Assembly: GCA_002293265.1 (NCBI GenBank)
Contig: DBCW01000146.1
Span: 24,616 to 29,690 of the forward strand
DNA length: 5,075 bases
Direction of reading: 5' to 3'
Origin: Eggerthellales bacterium UBA948
GTDB lineage: Bacteria > Actinomycetota > Coriobacteriia > Coriobacteriales > UBA8131
Below, in pieces: positions 1-4,931 of the stretch. Under the pieces are notes generated by a model that was not told the origin of the DNA, made no database searches, and saw only the letters and a program-made list of their open reading frames with translations. Positions within the stretch are counted from its first letter, which is position 1. The number at the start of each line of letters is the position of its first letter. A program made the translations under genes and the position numbers.

Positions 1-73
1 CAATAGCTCAGTTGGTTAGAGCGCTGGCCTGTCAAGCCAGAGGTCGCGGGTTCAAGTCCCGTACATCCCGCCA
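1..73 (+). tRNA. tRNA-Asp (GTC), 5' end cut by the window edge
   Basis: The cloverleaf is visible from base 4 onward. T4 A5 are canonical positions 8-9. The D stem is 6-9 with 19-22, and the anticodon stem is 24-28 with 36-40. The anticodon GTC at 31-33 reads Asp codons. The T stem is 46-50 with 58-62 around the TTCAAGT loop, the acceptor 3' strand is 63-69, G70 is the discriminator and CCA is encoded at 71-73. Only three bases of the 5' acceptor strand lie in the window (CAA, 1-3), and none pairs with its partner (A63, C64, A65). Either the gene is a hybrid made by integration, or bases 1-3 are not part of this tRNA. Everything from base 4 to 73 is a normal tRNA. Confidence 0.9.
4..73 (+). 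other. Putative integrase attachment site in the tRNA 3' part
   Basis: A tyrosine integrase gene lies about 115 bp downstream with its 3' end facing the tRNA, the classic arrangement of elements integrated into tRNA 3' ends. In such elements the crossover lies in the anticodon or T arm, and the element restores the tRNA 3' end. The acceptor mismatches at 1-3 would fit an identity block that does not reach the full acceptor stem. The matching repeat at the far end of the element is outside the window, so the core cannot be delimited. This is inference from context. Confidence 0.5.
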
Positions 74-87
74 TATTTATGCAGGTA

Positions 88-120
88 AACAGCGGTATTT
101 ACTACCGTTGTTCTTGTTTT
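88..120 (+). terminator. Hairpin with T-rich tail downstream of the tRNA
   Basis: Bases 88-97 pair with 103-112 as a 10-bp stem with one G-T pair and the 5-nt loop TTTAC. CTTGTTTT follows at 113-120. This fits a modest intrinsic terminator for the tRNA transcript. On the other strand the T tract is missing, so it is a poor terminator for the converging integrase gene. The same dyad could instead be a protein-binding site within the attachment region. Confidence 0.5.
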
Positions 121-139
121 CAAAGCCCGTAAATCTTTA

Positions 140-161
140 AACTACCCCAGAACTACCACAG
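140..161 (+). repeat. 11-bp tandem direct repeat, candidate integrase arm sites
   Basis: AACTACCCCAG (140-150) is followed directly by AACTACCACAG (151-161), differing at one base. A third ACTACC lies at 101-106, in the right arm of the hairpin at 88-112. Short direct repeats between a tRNA attachment core and an integrase gene are often arm-type sites bound by the integrase N-terminal domain. That role is inferred from position. No copy set from the other element end is available for comparison. Confidence 0.45.
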
Positions 162-189
162 TGAAATAAAAACCATCCTAAGCAGCAGG

Positions 190-1407
190 TTATAAGCTTG
201 CTGATTGCCCCATAATCTCACCAACAATATTAGCCGCTTTTTTGTCGTTTTCCCTCAAAACATGCGAATATAAATTTAGTGTTGTGCCAATATTGCTATG
301 TCCTAATCGCTCACTTACTACCTTGAAGTTAACCCCTGAACCAACTAACATGCTTGCGTGGCAGTGCCTAAGATCGTGGAAGCGCAACCCATCAAAGCCA
401 TATTGCTTTTTAAATGCTTTCCACCATCTATTGAGGTTGTCAGCGTCCATATAACCGCCTACCTCGCTACAAATTACATGTGTTTGCTCGTCCTGCTTGA
501 TTCCAATGCTGAACAGGTATTGAGCCTGTCTGTTTTTCCAACGCTTTATATCGGCTATCGTTCGATCATCAAGCGAGACGGTTCTAATGCTCCCATGTGT
601 CTTTGGCAGTTTTAGCAGTTTTGTCGTTCTACATAGCGTATGGCGAACGTGCAAGGCGGCATCATCAAAATCAATATCGCACCATCTAAGAGCCAGCACT
701 TCGCCACGTCTAAGCCCTGTAGTCAGTGCTAGCCGTACCGCGCTTGCGTGTGACATGTCGATTGTTAACCGCTGCTGTCCTATTTGAGCTAGGGGATAGT
801 AATTTGATTCAGCGTCTTTTAAAGCCTTTGCCAGCCGTGCGATATCCGCATTGCTAAGTGCAGTACCTTTCTTAGACTTTGGCATTTTTGGAGCTTCTAC
901 AAAGTCGCATACGTTTCTCAAAACTACACCATCGGCACATGCTTGCCTCAATATCTGCTTTAATGTAATTGCCGCTTTTGCTATGGAGTTTTGCCCTATA
1001 CCTTCATGGGCAAGAGCAATGTATAGATTGCGTATCGTGGTAGGCTCAATGTCTTTTAGCTTAACTGTAGCAAGATGGCGGTTAAGATGGCGCAAATTGT
1101 ACTTACCACGCGCAATAGTTGATTCTGTGAGCCGTCCGGATAACTTACGGGATTCTTCCCACTGCTTAGCATAATCCCCAAATACGACAGTATCAGCGTT
1201 CAGCTTCAGGCCTGTTTCTATTTCTCTTTTAAACTCTGCTAGAGCGCGTCTAGCATCCGTTTTAGTGCCGCTAAAGTGACGGTATTTCTGCACACGCTTA
1301 CCAGTAAGCGGATCAACGCCAAGGCTTAAAACTAATTGCCAAGAGTTTTTAACCGGTACACCTTTGTTTTTGACCTGCTTAATGCTTCCAGTGCCTTTTA
1401 CTTTCAT
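190..1407 (-). CDS. int: Tyrosine recombinase / phage-type integrase
   Basis: This protein would catalyse site-specific integration and, with an excisionase, excision of the element at the adjacent tRNA. Residues are numbered from the ATG at 1405-1407 (405 aa). An N-terminal arm-binding domain spans about 4-65 and a SAM-like core-binding domain about 75-165. The catalytic domain has Arg233 in TGLRRGE, Lys269 in LPKTHGS, HDLRH with His344 and Arg347, His370 in ERLGHS, and the nucleophile Tyr380 in LNLYSH. The full catalytic set is present, so the enzyme looks intact and its length is normal. A GTG at 1414-1416 extends the frame by three codons. The ATG is preferred because a 9-base SD (1413-1421) precedes it by 5 nt and overlaps that GTG. 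The gene starts 5 nt after the stop of the upstream zinc-finger gene, so the two are probably co-transcribed and translationally coupled. Confidence 0.96.
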   Translation of the reverse strand: MKVKGTGSIKQVKNKGVPVKNSWQLVLSLGVDPLTGKRVQKYRHFSGTKTDARRALAEFKREIETGLKLNADTVVFGDYAKQWEESRKLSGRLTESTIARGKYNLRHLNRHLATVKLKDIEPTTIRNLYIALAHEGIGQNSIAKAAITLKQILRQACADGVVLRNVCDFVEAPKMPKSKKGTALSNADIARLAKALKDAESNYYPLAQIGQQRLTIDMSHASAVRLALTTGLRRGEVLALRWCDIDFDDAALHVRHTLCRTTKLLKLPKTHGSIRTVSLDDRTIADIKRWKNRQAQYLFSIGIKQDEQTHVICSEVGGYMDADNLNRWWKAFKKQYGFDGLRFHDLRHCHASMLVGSGVNFKVVSERLGHSNIGTTLNLYSHVLRENDKKAANIVGEIMGQSASL

Positions 1408-1412
1408 AAATT

Positions 1413-1421
1413 TCACCTCCT
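1413..1421 (-). promoter_or_regulatory. Strong Shine-Dalgarno site that fixes the integrase start
   Basis: On the minus strand this reads AGGAGGTGA, complementary over nine bases to the usual 16S rRNA 3' end. It ends 5 nt before the ATG at 1405-1407. It is built from the last codons and TGA stop of the upstream gene, so ribosomes finishing that gene end on the integrase binding site. Confidence 0.85.
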
Positions 1422-2450
1422 GTCATTTTGCCGCTTGTATTTTGCTTTTTGTTGGCATTCCTGCGAGCAATAACGCCCGGGGGCTGACTTGTCGGGCAAG
1501 TGTTTTATATCTCGCATTTGCCCGGGCTTGAGAGGGAATAAAGTTTCGCAGTGGTCACACTTTTCCCACGTTCGTTTAGCTCTAGCGACTTCATACAGCA
1601 ATGCGGTTATGCCCTGTGCTAGCGTGTATGGCTGCTCACCATTTTCATAGGATAAGGGCGCAAGTCTAAAATCGATGGATTGTTCATCACCTTTTATAAT
1701 TACATCTGTACCATGCGCTAGAATTAAGTCAATTTTGGTTACTTTTTCGCCGAACTCATTTTCAAGCAATCGCCCAAACTTACGAGGGATTTCTGACAGG
1801 CATAAATCAAAAAAGTCAAATGAGCCTAGCGGAAAGCCGCCACGTTCTAAACTTAGTTTCTCTATTTCTACAGTAGATAGTTTTTCTGCCATCGCTCTAA
1901 TAGTTTCTCTAGTCGCGATAAAATGCTTTGCGGTAGCCCGGATTTCAGAAATAGAAACCACTTTTCCGCGAAGCTCTTTTTCAGCTTGAATTAAAGCGCG
2001 CGTTAGTTTCAGAGATTCCTCTATTGCGTCTATGTCTGTTTGATGTACCCCTGATAAATACAGCTCGTTTAGCATTGATATAGAAAGCGCGTCAAATGCT
2101 GCAATGATTGATTCTCTGTATTCTTCTTTGGGTAAGCGAAAACTGTCTAGTGTTTCACGGGTGACAAAGTCATGTAAACGGCTGCCATACGGAGAACACA
2201 ACACACCAAACTCTTTACTTATAGATATTATTTCATCATCTGAACCATGCGCGAGATTCTCAAGCTCTTTGCCGAAAAACGTTTCTTTCAGATTCACATG
2301 ATTGATAGAAAGTTCTGAAAAAGCCCAGCGGTCAGATAGTTCCATAATTCCTACTACATTATCAATAAACAGAGGTTCAATGGAATGGACAAGCACATAA
2401 CCTAAATCTATGCCGTGTTGGTTGCCAGATATGGCTGGATAATATTTCAT
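1413..2450 (-). CDS. Uncharacterised 345-aa protein with C-terminal four-Cys zinc finger
   Basis: I do not recognise the family. The first 290 or so residues are mixed alpha/beta with no motif I can assign. Residues 140-205 are rich in charged helices (EESLKLTRALIQAEKEL and onward). The C-terminus carries a likely zinc site, Cys298-X2-Cys301 and Cys328-X3-Cys332, with WEKCDHC and RYCSQECQQKAKYKRQ, followed by a basic tail. The spacing and the RYCS..C signature recall the C-terminal finger of CGNR-type proteins, which suggests nucleic-acid binding, but the rest is not obviously that family. No signal peptide or membrane segment is seen. The start ATG (2448-2450) has AGAGGA upstream. It is the first gene of the leftward transcript and lies 5 nt before the integrase. 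A regulator of integration or of the divergent promoters is plausible but inferred. Confidence 0.85.
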   Translation of the reverse strand: MKYYPAISGNQHGIDLGYVLVHSIEPLFIDNVVGIMELSDRWAFSELSINHVNLKETFFGKELENLAHGSDDEIISISKEFGVLCSPYGSRLHDFVTRETLDSFRLPKEEYRESIIAAFDALSISMLNELYLSGVHQTDIDAIEESLKLTRALIQAEKELRGKVVSISEIRATAKHFIATRETIRAMAEKLSTVEIEKLSLERGGFPLGSFDFFDLCLSEIPRKFGRLLENEFGEKVTKIDLILAHGTDVIIKGDEQSIDFRLAPLSYENGEQPYTLAQGITALLYEVARAKRTWEKCDHCETLFPLKPGQMRDIKHLPDKSAPGRYCSQECQQKAKYKRQNDRR

Positions 2451-2486
2451 GATTTCCTCTAATTTATTATTTACTAGTAAAACAAC

Positions 2487-2516
2487 CTGTAATAGTTATG
2501 CCATAGGTCATATACT
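2487..2516 (+). promoter_or_regulatory. Rightward promoter candidate for the replication operon
   Basis: A good -10, TATACT (2511-2516), lies about 50 bp upstream of the first rightward gene. The -35 is poor: CTGTAA at 2487-2492 with an 18-bp spacer matches only three positions. The promoter may therefore be weak or need activation. Its -10 overlaps the -10 of the leftward promoter on the opposite strand, so polymerase could not occupy both at once. Confidence 0.45.
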
Positions 2517-2540
2517 AGACCCATCATAAACGGGTGTCAA
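2512..2540 (-). promoter_or_regulatory. Leftward promoter for the zinc-finger gene and integrase
   Basis: On the minus strand a consensus -35 TTGACA (2540-2535) and a -10 TAGTAT (2517-2512) are separated by 17 bp. Transcription would start near 2505, giving a leader of about 55 nt that includes the 12-bp palindrome at 2470-2481. The -35 lies inside the GGGTG-TCAA-CACCC dyad, so a protein bound there would block it. The perfect -35 and ideal spacing make this the most convincing promoter in the window. Confidence 0.65.
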
Positions 2541-2567
2541 CACCCATGACCTAAGAAAGGGGCAGAT

Positions 2568-2783
2568 ATGCTTCGAGTTGAAAAAGAAATCAGAGAAAGG
2601 AACGTCTCGCAAAGTGAATTATCGAGACGCACGGGTATGCATGTGTCAAGTATTAACAACATACTCCGGGGGCGCATGATTGCATTTCCCGGGCAACGAG
2701 CCAAGATCACAAAAGCCCTGCATGAAATGGGTTACACAGGTAGCGAGGCTGAACTTTTTTCGGAGGTTGAATGCGATGAATAA
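2568..2783 (+). CDS. Small Cro/C1-type helix-turn-helix regulator (71 aa)
   Basis: The protein is essentially one DNA-binding domain. The HTH spans about residues 14-33 (SQSELSRRTGMHVSSINNIL), with the typical Q..L...TG....I..I pattern of the XRE/Cro family, followed by helices at about 42-65. No dimerisation or protease domain is present. The start ATG follows AAAGGGG by 5 nt. It is the first gene of the rightward operon, directly downstream of the divergent promoters, where Cro-like switch regulators usually sit. Binding to the dyads at 2470-2553 is a natural inference. The stop overlaps the start of the next gene by 8 nt. The domain call is firm; whether it represses or activates cannot be read from the sequence. 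Confidence 0.87.
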   Translation: MLRVEKEIRERNVSQSELSRRTGMHVSSINNILRGRMIAFPGQRAKITKALHEMGYTGSEAELFSEVECDE

Positions 2784-3078
2784 ACTAGAGACTATGGGAC
2801 GCTGTAACTTGGCGGTTGGCGCGTCCCATGCCGTGCCGAATGGACACACTAATATAGTACCACCTATGGACGAAGCGGCAATGTATGAACCTGCAATGTA
2901 TGAACTCTTAGCCGGGTATAACGACTTTATGGCGGTTGAAGAAGTCGCCGAAGCTTTAAATCTACATGCAAACACAATTCGCGGTATGTTACGGCGTGGT
3001 GAGATTCGCGGCTGCAAGTTTGGCGGTCGTAAATGGCGTATTGCCAAACGCTCATTAGTAGAACTGCTAGCGTCGTGA
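2776..3078 (+). CDS. Excisionase-family HTH DNA-binding protein (100 aa)
   Basis: Residues 52-98 form a MerR/excisionase-type winged helix. MAVEEVAEALNLHANTIRGM is the helix-turn-helix, LRRGEIRGCKFGGRKWRI the wing, and SLVELL the last helix. Such proteins bend DNA and steer integrases toward excision, or act as regulators; in plasmids the same fold helps replication initiation. The first 50 residues look unstructured and include the duplicated MYE segment. The frame is open to an ATG at 2680, but the ATG at 2776 is preferred because GGAGG at 2762-2766 precedes it by 9 nt and the 8-nt overlap with the previous stop fits an operon. The gene sits between the switch regulator and the replication genes, apart from the integrase. 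Excisionase is the likeliest role, with a helper of replication as the alternative. Confidence 0.82.
   Translation: MNKLETMGRCNLAVGASHAVPNGHTNIVPPMDEAAMYEPAMYELLAGYNDFMAVEEVAEALNLHANTIRGMLRRGEIRGCKFGGRKWRIAKRSLVELLAS
2878..2907 (+). repeat. 15-nt in-frame tandem duplication inside the excisionase-type gene
   Basis: GCAATGTATGAAC occurs at 2878-2890 and again at 2893-2905, a period of 15 nt. The two copies encode AMYEP then AMYEL (residues 35-44). It is a simple in-frame duplication in the disordered N-terminal part. Only two copies exist, so an iteron array is unlikely. Confidence 0.75.
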
Positions 3079-3545
3079 ATCTCACCGGCTACGTGCCGCC
3101 ACATAGCCCAGACAGCGAACACGAACTATTAGGCTTTATGTTGTCCAACCCTGACCAGATCGCGGCAATCGCCACCAAGTTTGATGCTTGCTATTTCTTC
3201 ACAGAACGCAACCGCACAACTTATGTGGCAATGGTTGAAATGGACACGCAAGGTTTAGCGGTCGATATTGTCTCTTTGAGAGACTTCCTACGAACCACGG
3301 GCAACAAAATACATGAAGCTGATCTAGCTAGCCTACTTAATACCTACAGCATTGCCCCTAATCGCCATATGGCCATTATCGCCCGTGATTACTACCACCG
3401 TGCCACCGTTGGCAAGCTTTCAGAGGCTTTAGAACGCGCTAAAGAGCCAATGTGTGTGTTTGATGATCTGCGAGCCGTCTTGATTGACGCTATGGAAGAT
3501 CTAAGTATGGTCTATGAGGGGCTGAATAAATATGATTATCAATGA
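3075..3545 (+). CDS. Stand-alone DnaB-type helicase N-terminal domain protein (156 aa)
   Basis: The protein matches the DnaB N-terminal domain from end to end. VPPHSPDSEHELLGFMLSNP (7-26) corresponds to the usual PP-x(5)-E-x(2)-LLG-x-(M/L)L-x-(N/D)P opening. FTERNRTTYVAM (42-53) matches F...H..IY.AM, and VDIVSLRDFL (63-72) matches the D.V.L...L element. Residues 82-125 cover the last helices. In DnaB this domain forms the collar ring and contacts primase DnaG. The RecA-like motor and linker helix are absent, and the stop is a real gene boundary, not a frameshift. The GTG start (3075-3077) overlaps the previous TGA by 4 nt. There is no clear SD, so translation probably depends on coupling. An ATG at 3033 would overlap the previous gene by 46 nt and is less likely. 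The next gene, a RecA-fold ATPase, overlaps by 14 nt and may supply the motor. Confidence 0.85.
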   Translation: MNLTGYVPPHSPDSEHELLGFMLSNPDQIAAIATKFDACYFFTERNRTTYVAMVEMDTQGLAVDIVSLRDFLRTTGNKIHEADLASLLNTYSIAPNRHMAIIARDYYHRATVGKLSEALERAKEPMCVFDDLRAVLIDAMEDLSMVYEGLNKYDYQ

Positions 3546-4767
3546 TCGCTTTGATGAATCTTATTTCAGCGCTTTAGAGCAAGTACCCTACAGCGATGAA
3601 ACTACCGCCGGAAGCTCGCTAGAGATGGAGGCGGTGAGCCGCACACACGTTCAGTTGCCGCCATTTGTTGACTTCGCAGACATCACAAAACGCCCAACAC
3701 TACCACCGTTTTTAATTGATGGCTTGCTATATCAAGGCGATAAGATGTTAATCACAGGCGCGTCAAAGGCTGGTAAAAGCTTACTACTGTTAGAACTTGC
3801 TCTAGCGGTTGCCACGGGTAGCCGTTGGCTAGGACTAAAATGTACATTAGGCAATGTACTATATGTTAACTTTGAGATTAGAGCAGATGCATTTAGTGAG
3901 CGTTATTGGAATTTATCAAATGTAACTAAGCTCATACCAGAACGTGGGCGTTTAATGGCTTTAAATCTTAGAGGGTCAGATAGCATAGCGGATGGTTCAG
4001 CATTTACAGATGCATTGATTGAGAGAATCATACAATCTAAGGTTAATTATAATCTTATAATTGTTGACCCATATTACAAGTTATCAAGTGGCGATGAAAA
4101 CACAGTGCAAGACGTTAGCAAGGTTTTGAAGTTGCTTGACAGGTTCGCAGACGCAACAGGCGCCAGCGTGGCGCTTGTTCATCATCATAGCAAAGGTTCA
4201 CAAAGTCGAAAGAGCGTTTTAGATCGTGGAAGCGGTAGTGGCGCTTTTGGTCGTGATTTTGATTGCATATTAGACCTTACGCAACTTGACGCTAGCGGCG
4301 CAATTGGTGAAATGATCGCCGAATCTGAACCGCCTGAATATCGTGACCTTGCGCCACAAGCGCAGGGTCAAAGACGCTTTGAGTTTCAACAAATGGCACT
4401 AGCCCAATGGTCAGCATGGCGCGTTGAAGTGGTCGCAAGGCATACTGCAAGCCCTGAACCATTCGAGATTTGGTTTCAGTATCCGCGCCACGTTTTAGAC
4501 GCTACGGGCAAGCTATGCGCTGCTGAACCTTATACGCCAACAGGAAGCCGCCCAGACCGCAGAAAGCAAGCAAATGCAAGCGAGATTGAAAAAGCTTTTG
4601 AATCGCTTGAAGCGCAAGGAGTCACAACACCAACTTACAATCAGCTTGCAAATGAAACAGGCTTAAATAGACGCACGGTAATGCGACACGTTGAAGAGTC
4701 AATGGATTATGAAATTAACACCGATGGACGGGCATATACCGTAAGAAGAAGAGCGTTACAGAAGTGA
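3532..4767 (+). CDS. RepA-like RecA-fold ATPase with C-terminal winged helix (411 aa)
   Basis: This is a predicted replication ATPase of the RepA/AAA_25 type, the RecA-fold group that includes the hexameric helicase RepA of plasmid RSF1010. Residues 1-45 are a variable lead and 46-70 the usual segment before the motor (PPFLIDGLLYQGDKMLI). Walker A is GASKAGKS (76-83), followed by NFEI (113-116), which may carry the catalytic Glu. Walker B is LIIVDP (175-180). VHHHSKGS (216-223) and the RGSGSGAFGRDFDCILDL block (232-249) match the conserved RepA segment. Residues 350-395 form a helix-turn-helix (TYNQLANETGLNRRTVMRHV), which could bind DNA. The ATG at 3532 has AGGGG 10 nt upstream and overlaps the previous stop by 14 nt. 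It is probably the element's replicative helicase or helicase loader, acting with the DnaB N-domain protein. ATPase is certain; helicase activity is inferred. Confidence 0.88.
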   Translation: MIINDRFDESYFSALEQVPYSDETTAGSSLEMEAVSRTHVQLPPFVDFADITKRPTLPPFLIDGLLYQGDKMLITGASKAGKSLLLLELALAVATGSRWLGLKCTLGNVLYVNFEIRADAFSERYWNLSNVTKLIPERGRLMALNLRGSDSIADGSAFTDALIERIIQSKVNYNLIIVDPYYKLSSGDENTVQDVSKVLKLLDRFADATGASVALVHHHSKGSQSRKSVLDRGSGSGAFGRDFDCILDLTQLDASGAIGEMIAESEPPEYRDLAPQAQGQRRFEFQQMALAQWSAWRVEVVARHTASPEPFEIWFQYPRHVLDATGKLCAAEPYTPTGSRPDRRKQANASEIEKAFESLEAQGVTTPTYNQLANETGLNRRTVMRHVEESMDYEINTDGRAYTVRRRALQK

Positions 4768-4771
4768 TCAA

Positions 4772-4795
4772 GTGGTCAAAACATACTTTGTCCAC
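4772..4795. repeat. Inverted repeat 1 of the structured region
   Basis: GTGG-T-CAAA (4772-4780) pairs with TTTG-T-CCAC (4787-4795), eight pairs around one T-T mismatch with the loop ACATAC. It begins 4 nt after the ATPase stop codon. No T tract follows. Confidence 0.6.
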
Positions 4796-4823
4796 ATGCC
4801 CAGCGGAACCCCTGACCGCCCGG

Positions 4824-4847
4824 ACAAGAGAGATTTTAATCTCTTGT
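4824..4847. repeat. Inverted repeat 2 of the structured region
   Basis: ACAAGAGA (4824-4831) and TCTCTTGT (4840-4847) form a perfect 8-bp dyad around GATTTTAA. A shifted pairing AGAGATT/AATCTCT is also possible. The next bases are ACGGCTGG, so it is not a normal terminator. It is the strongest hairpin in the region. Confidence 0.75.
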
Positions 4848-4857
4848 ACGGCTGGTT

Positions 4858-4882
4858 CAGACATGACTATTTAGTCTATCTG
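4858..4882. repeat. Inverted repeat 3 of the structured region
   Basis: CAGA (4858-4861) pairs with TCTG (4879-4882) and GACT (4865-4868) with AGTC (4873-4876), separated by a small CAT/TA internal loop. The apical loop is ATTT. It is weaker than its neighbours and is listed mainly because it completes a run of dyads. Confidence 0.45.
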
Positions 4883-4886
4883 GACA

Positions 4887-4910
4887 TGGTCATATCCCTA
4901 TAGGTGACCA
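4887..4910. repeat. Inverted repeat 4 with an inner 8-bp palindrome
   Basis: TGGTCA (4887-4892) and TGACCA (4905-4910) are perfect inverted hexamers. They flank TATC and the self-complementary CCTATAGG (4897-4904). The short inner palindrome and symmetric outer arms look more like a protein-binding site than an RNA hairpin. Confidence 0.55.
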
Positions 4911-4931
4911 GACCAGTTCAGTACATATTAA
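4904..4931 (+). promoter_or_regulatory. Weak promoter candidate for the 28-aa ORF
   Basis: GTGACC (4904-4909) and TATTAA (4926-4931) sit 16 bp apart and match the -35 and -10 consensus at four positions each. The -35 overlaps the right arm of inverted repeat 4, so binding there could control it. Read-through from the replication operon is equally possible, since no terminator separates them. Confidence 0.25.

Larger units (their letters stand above)
2451..2567. promoter_or_regulatory. Divergent control region between leftward and rightward operons
   Basis: This 117-bp noncoding stretch separates the two transcripts. It contains a perfect 12-bp palindrome (TTTACTAGTAAA, 2470-2481) and an inverted pair TAGGTCAT (2504-2511) / ATGACCTA (2546-2553). 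It also has the dyad GGGTG-TCAA-CACCC (2532-2545) and a second TACTAG (2513-2518), 41 bp from the one inside the palindrome. These are candidate operators for the 71-aa HTH protein, the excisionase-type protein or the zinc-finger protein. The arrangement resembles the early switch region of temperate elements. Confidence 0.7.

Noticed and set aside
165..203. Terminator for the integrase on the minus strand (CAGCA/TGCTG around the stop codon, then a T-rich stretch)
   Set aside because: The stem is only 5 bp with an 11-nt loop and the T-rich part is several bases away. It is too weak to call.
242..2301. Several plus-strand open frames of 65-107 codons opposite the integrase and zinc-finger genes
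   Set aside because: They are antisense to genes with intact catalytic or zinc motifs, and their products are low in recognisable structure. They are shadows.
2680..2775. N-terminal extension of the excisionase-type protein from an ATG at 2680
   Set aside because: It would overlap the HTH gene by over 100 nt and has no SD. The ATG at 2776 has GGAGG at good spacing.
3033..3074. N-terminal extension of the DnaB N-domain protein from an ATG at 3033
   Set aside because: No SD is visible and the 14 extra residues are outside the domain. The GTG at 3075 gives the common 4-nt stop/start overlap.
2646..3122. Minus-strand 158-codon open frame opposite the HTH and excisionase-type genes
   Set aside because: It runs antisense through two genes with clear domains, SD sites and operon overlaps. 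Its product has no recognisable motif, so it is a shadow frame.
4824..4847. Intrinsic terminator after the ATPase gene
   Set aside because: The stem is good, but it is followed by ACGGCTGG and not a T tract. The hairpins in this region are better treated as an origin or RNA structure.
4772..4910. CRISPR array or iteron array in the dyad-rich region
   Set aside because: The repeats are inverted, different from each other and irregularly spaced. There is no repeated unit with constant spacers and no iteron series.
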